A stretch of 64,000 nt of DNA from Luzula sylvatica. Taxonomy: Eukaryota > Streptophyta > Magnoliopsida > Poales > Juncaceae. The notes under the pieces were generated by a model. That model saw only the letters and a program-made list of their open reading frames with translations, was not told the origin of the DNA and searched no databases. Location of the stretch: assembly GCA_946800325.1 (NCBI GenBank), contig OX326959.1, forward strand, positions 25,861,447-25,925,446, in the 5' to 3' direction. The translations under genes and the position numbers were made by a program. Numbering within the stretch: the first letter of the stretch is position 1; the number at the start of each line of letters is the position of its first letter. Shown in pieces: positions 63,005 through 64,000 of this stretch.

Positions 63005-64000
63005 CTAGCTTTTTCCCCGCGCAATTGCGCGGAAGACTTCGAGTTTGTTATTATTTAATTTTTCCTAATATATAATTGGATTCTACGTTTTCTTGCCTGA
63101 TTGTTCACACATAGTGTTTTGGTGTATTTTTAACCCACTATTTTTTTTTTATATTGTAAAAAAATCTCTATTTTTTGTAAACTCAAAAAATAATCATAAG
63201 ATAATTAATTATTAATTTCCAAATATTCTCCTATGGATGATATTAAAAAAAAACATTGACCAAATACCCTTCAATCTTCATAATTAATTTTAATTTTAAG
63301 AAATTAATAACCATTTCTTAACGTGTAGTGATTTAAAAAAAAAATGAAATTATTACATAGTGTGTTCATATAATTTTAATATTTTTTTTATATTCAAGAA
63401 AAACTAACATAAGATAATAATAAAAAAATAAACAACAATAAAAAACACATTAAAAATCTATTGTAGAAAAATATCTATTTAAACATCAAGTTTTTTTATT
63501 TTTGTCATTTTATTTTTGTAATAGTTTCATGATTTTGTATTTTTTTTAAAGGTTTGCAACGTGTTCTTTGAGTATTATGTTCATCTTATTATTATTTTGT
63601 GTTAGTTCTTCAGGAAAAAATATAAAATTTAAATATATACAATGTATGAAATATTAAAATTATATAAATATAACATATAATATATTTTTTAATTATTACA
63701 TGCTAAAAAAATTTGGATTTTTTTAAAACTAATAAAAAATAATATTTTTTTTTCAATTAGTACATATGTAAATTTAAGAGATTTTTACAATATCCAAAAA
63801 TTGAATGAGTTTTTTGAAAAAATTTCATATTTAGTTGAGACAAATAAATACGAATGAACTTGGTCCACGATGGACCAATGTTCATGTAATTTTTGAATTA
63901 GTTGGTTTATATAGACCATGTTCAAATAAAAAACCAAATATTTTAGATCTTTTGATCAAGATCATATGGGATATATATCATCAATAGGATAAAATATTAA
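63005..64000 (-). mobile_element. Helitron 3' terminus, body extending right
   Basis: On the minus strand the hairpin CCGCGCAATTGCGCGG (63017-63032) is followed by GGAAAAAGCTAG and T, the same 3' end as the Helitron at 23887. CTAG is at 63005-63008. The 5' end is not seen and may lie beyond the window, so only the terminus is certain. Confidence 0.65.
63110..63830. mobile_element. degenerate long-TIR MULE relative
   Basis: Left arm phrases TTTCCAAATATTCTCCTATG and TTGACCAAATACCCTTC, and right arm phrases ACAATATCCAAAAA and GTTTTTTGAAAAAATTTC, correspond to the arms of the intact MULE at 27864-28737. The outer 10-15 bp are decayed and no target duplication is visible. It lies inside, or inserted in, the Helitron that ends at 63005. 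Confidence 0.6.

Overview
This is nuclear DNA of a flowering plant, most likely a eudicot. It is AT-rich and gene-poor, with small multi-exon genes using GT-AG introns and CT-rich 5' leaders, set in deeply nested transposable elements. The recognised host genes (plant-type monoacylglycerol lipases, EXO70, a 7-TM CAND-type protein, glucuronokinase, short Tyr/Gly/Pro-rich proteins) are all on the minus strand.

Layout. 1-2.95 kb: a decayed hAT transposase gene next to a truncated minus-strand Copia (2.95-5.63 kb). 5.63-14.26 kb: a full-length but decayed plus-strand Copia joined head-to-head to a relative of itself, with a striking array of short palindromes in its leader. 14.3-20.5 kb: an exon-like fragment, a Helitron 3' end, and a Copia relic split by a LINE that is itself split by a MULE. 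21.1-23.5 kb: an apparently intact monoacylglycerol-lipase-like gene. 23.75-30.7 kb: a tandem duplication interrupted by a Helitron, a 5'-truncated LINE with perfect target duplications, a long-TIR MULE, and one hAT-like element nested in another. 30.9-33.8 kb: a second lipase paralogue whose seventh coding exon is interrupted by a 662-bp hAT-type element. 35.0-35.9 kb: a hAT-like element with an AAT microsatellite. 36.1-37.7 kb: an intronless EXO70 gene. 38.4-40.9 kb: further elements. 41.8-43.3 kb: a CAND/GPR107-like membrane protein gene. 43.8-54.2 kb: four copies and one broken copy of a two-exon Tyr/Gly/Pro-rich protein gene, separated by shards of the last exon of glucuronokinase. The intact glucuronokinase gene lies at 54.7-56.7 kb, so this cluster grew by tandem duplication of a unit that included its 3' end. 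57.0-64 kb: transposable elements only, including a 1.5-kb hAT derivative with a transposase relic, a dimeric MULE, two tRNA-like repeats and a second Helitron end.

The host genes do not form a pathway. The lipase pair, the small-protein cluster and the glucuronokinase shards show local duplication, followed by disruption or spacing out by transposons. The most unusual signals are a set of five hAT-like non-autonomous elements that share one terminal-repeat pattern and 8-bp target preference but carry quite different subterminal repeat motifs, and the palindrome array in the Copia leader, where related elements keep the palindrome but change its sequence. All exon boundaries were read by eye from splice signals and frame, without alignments or transcripts.
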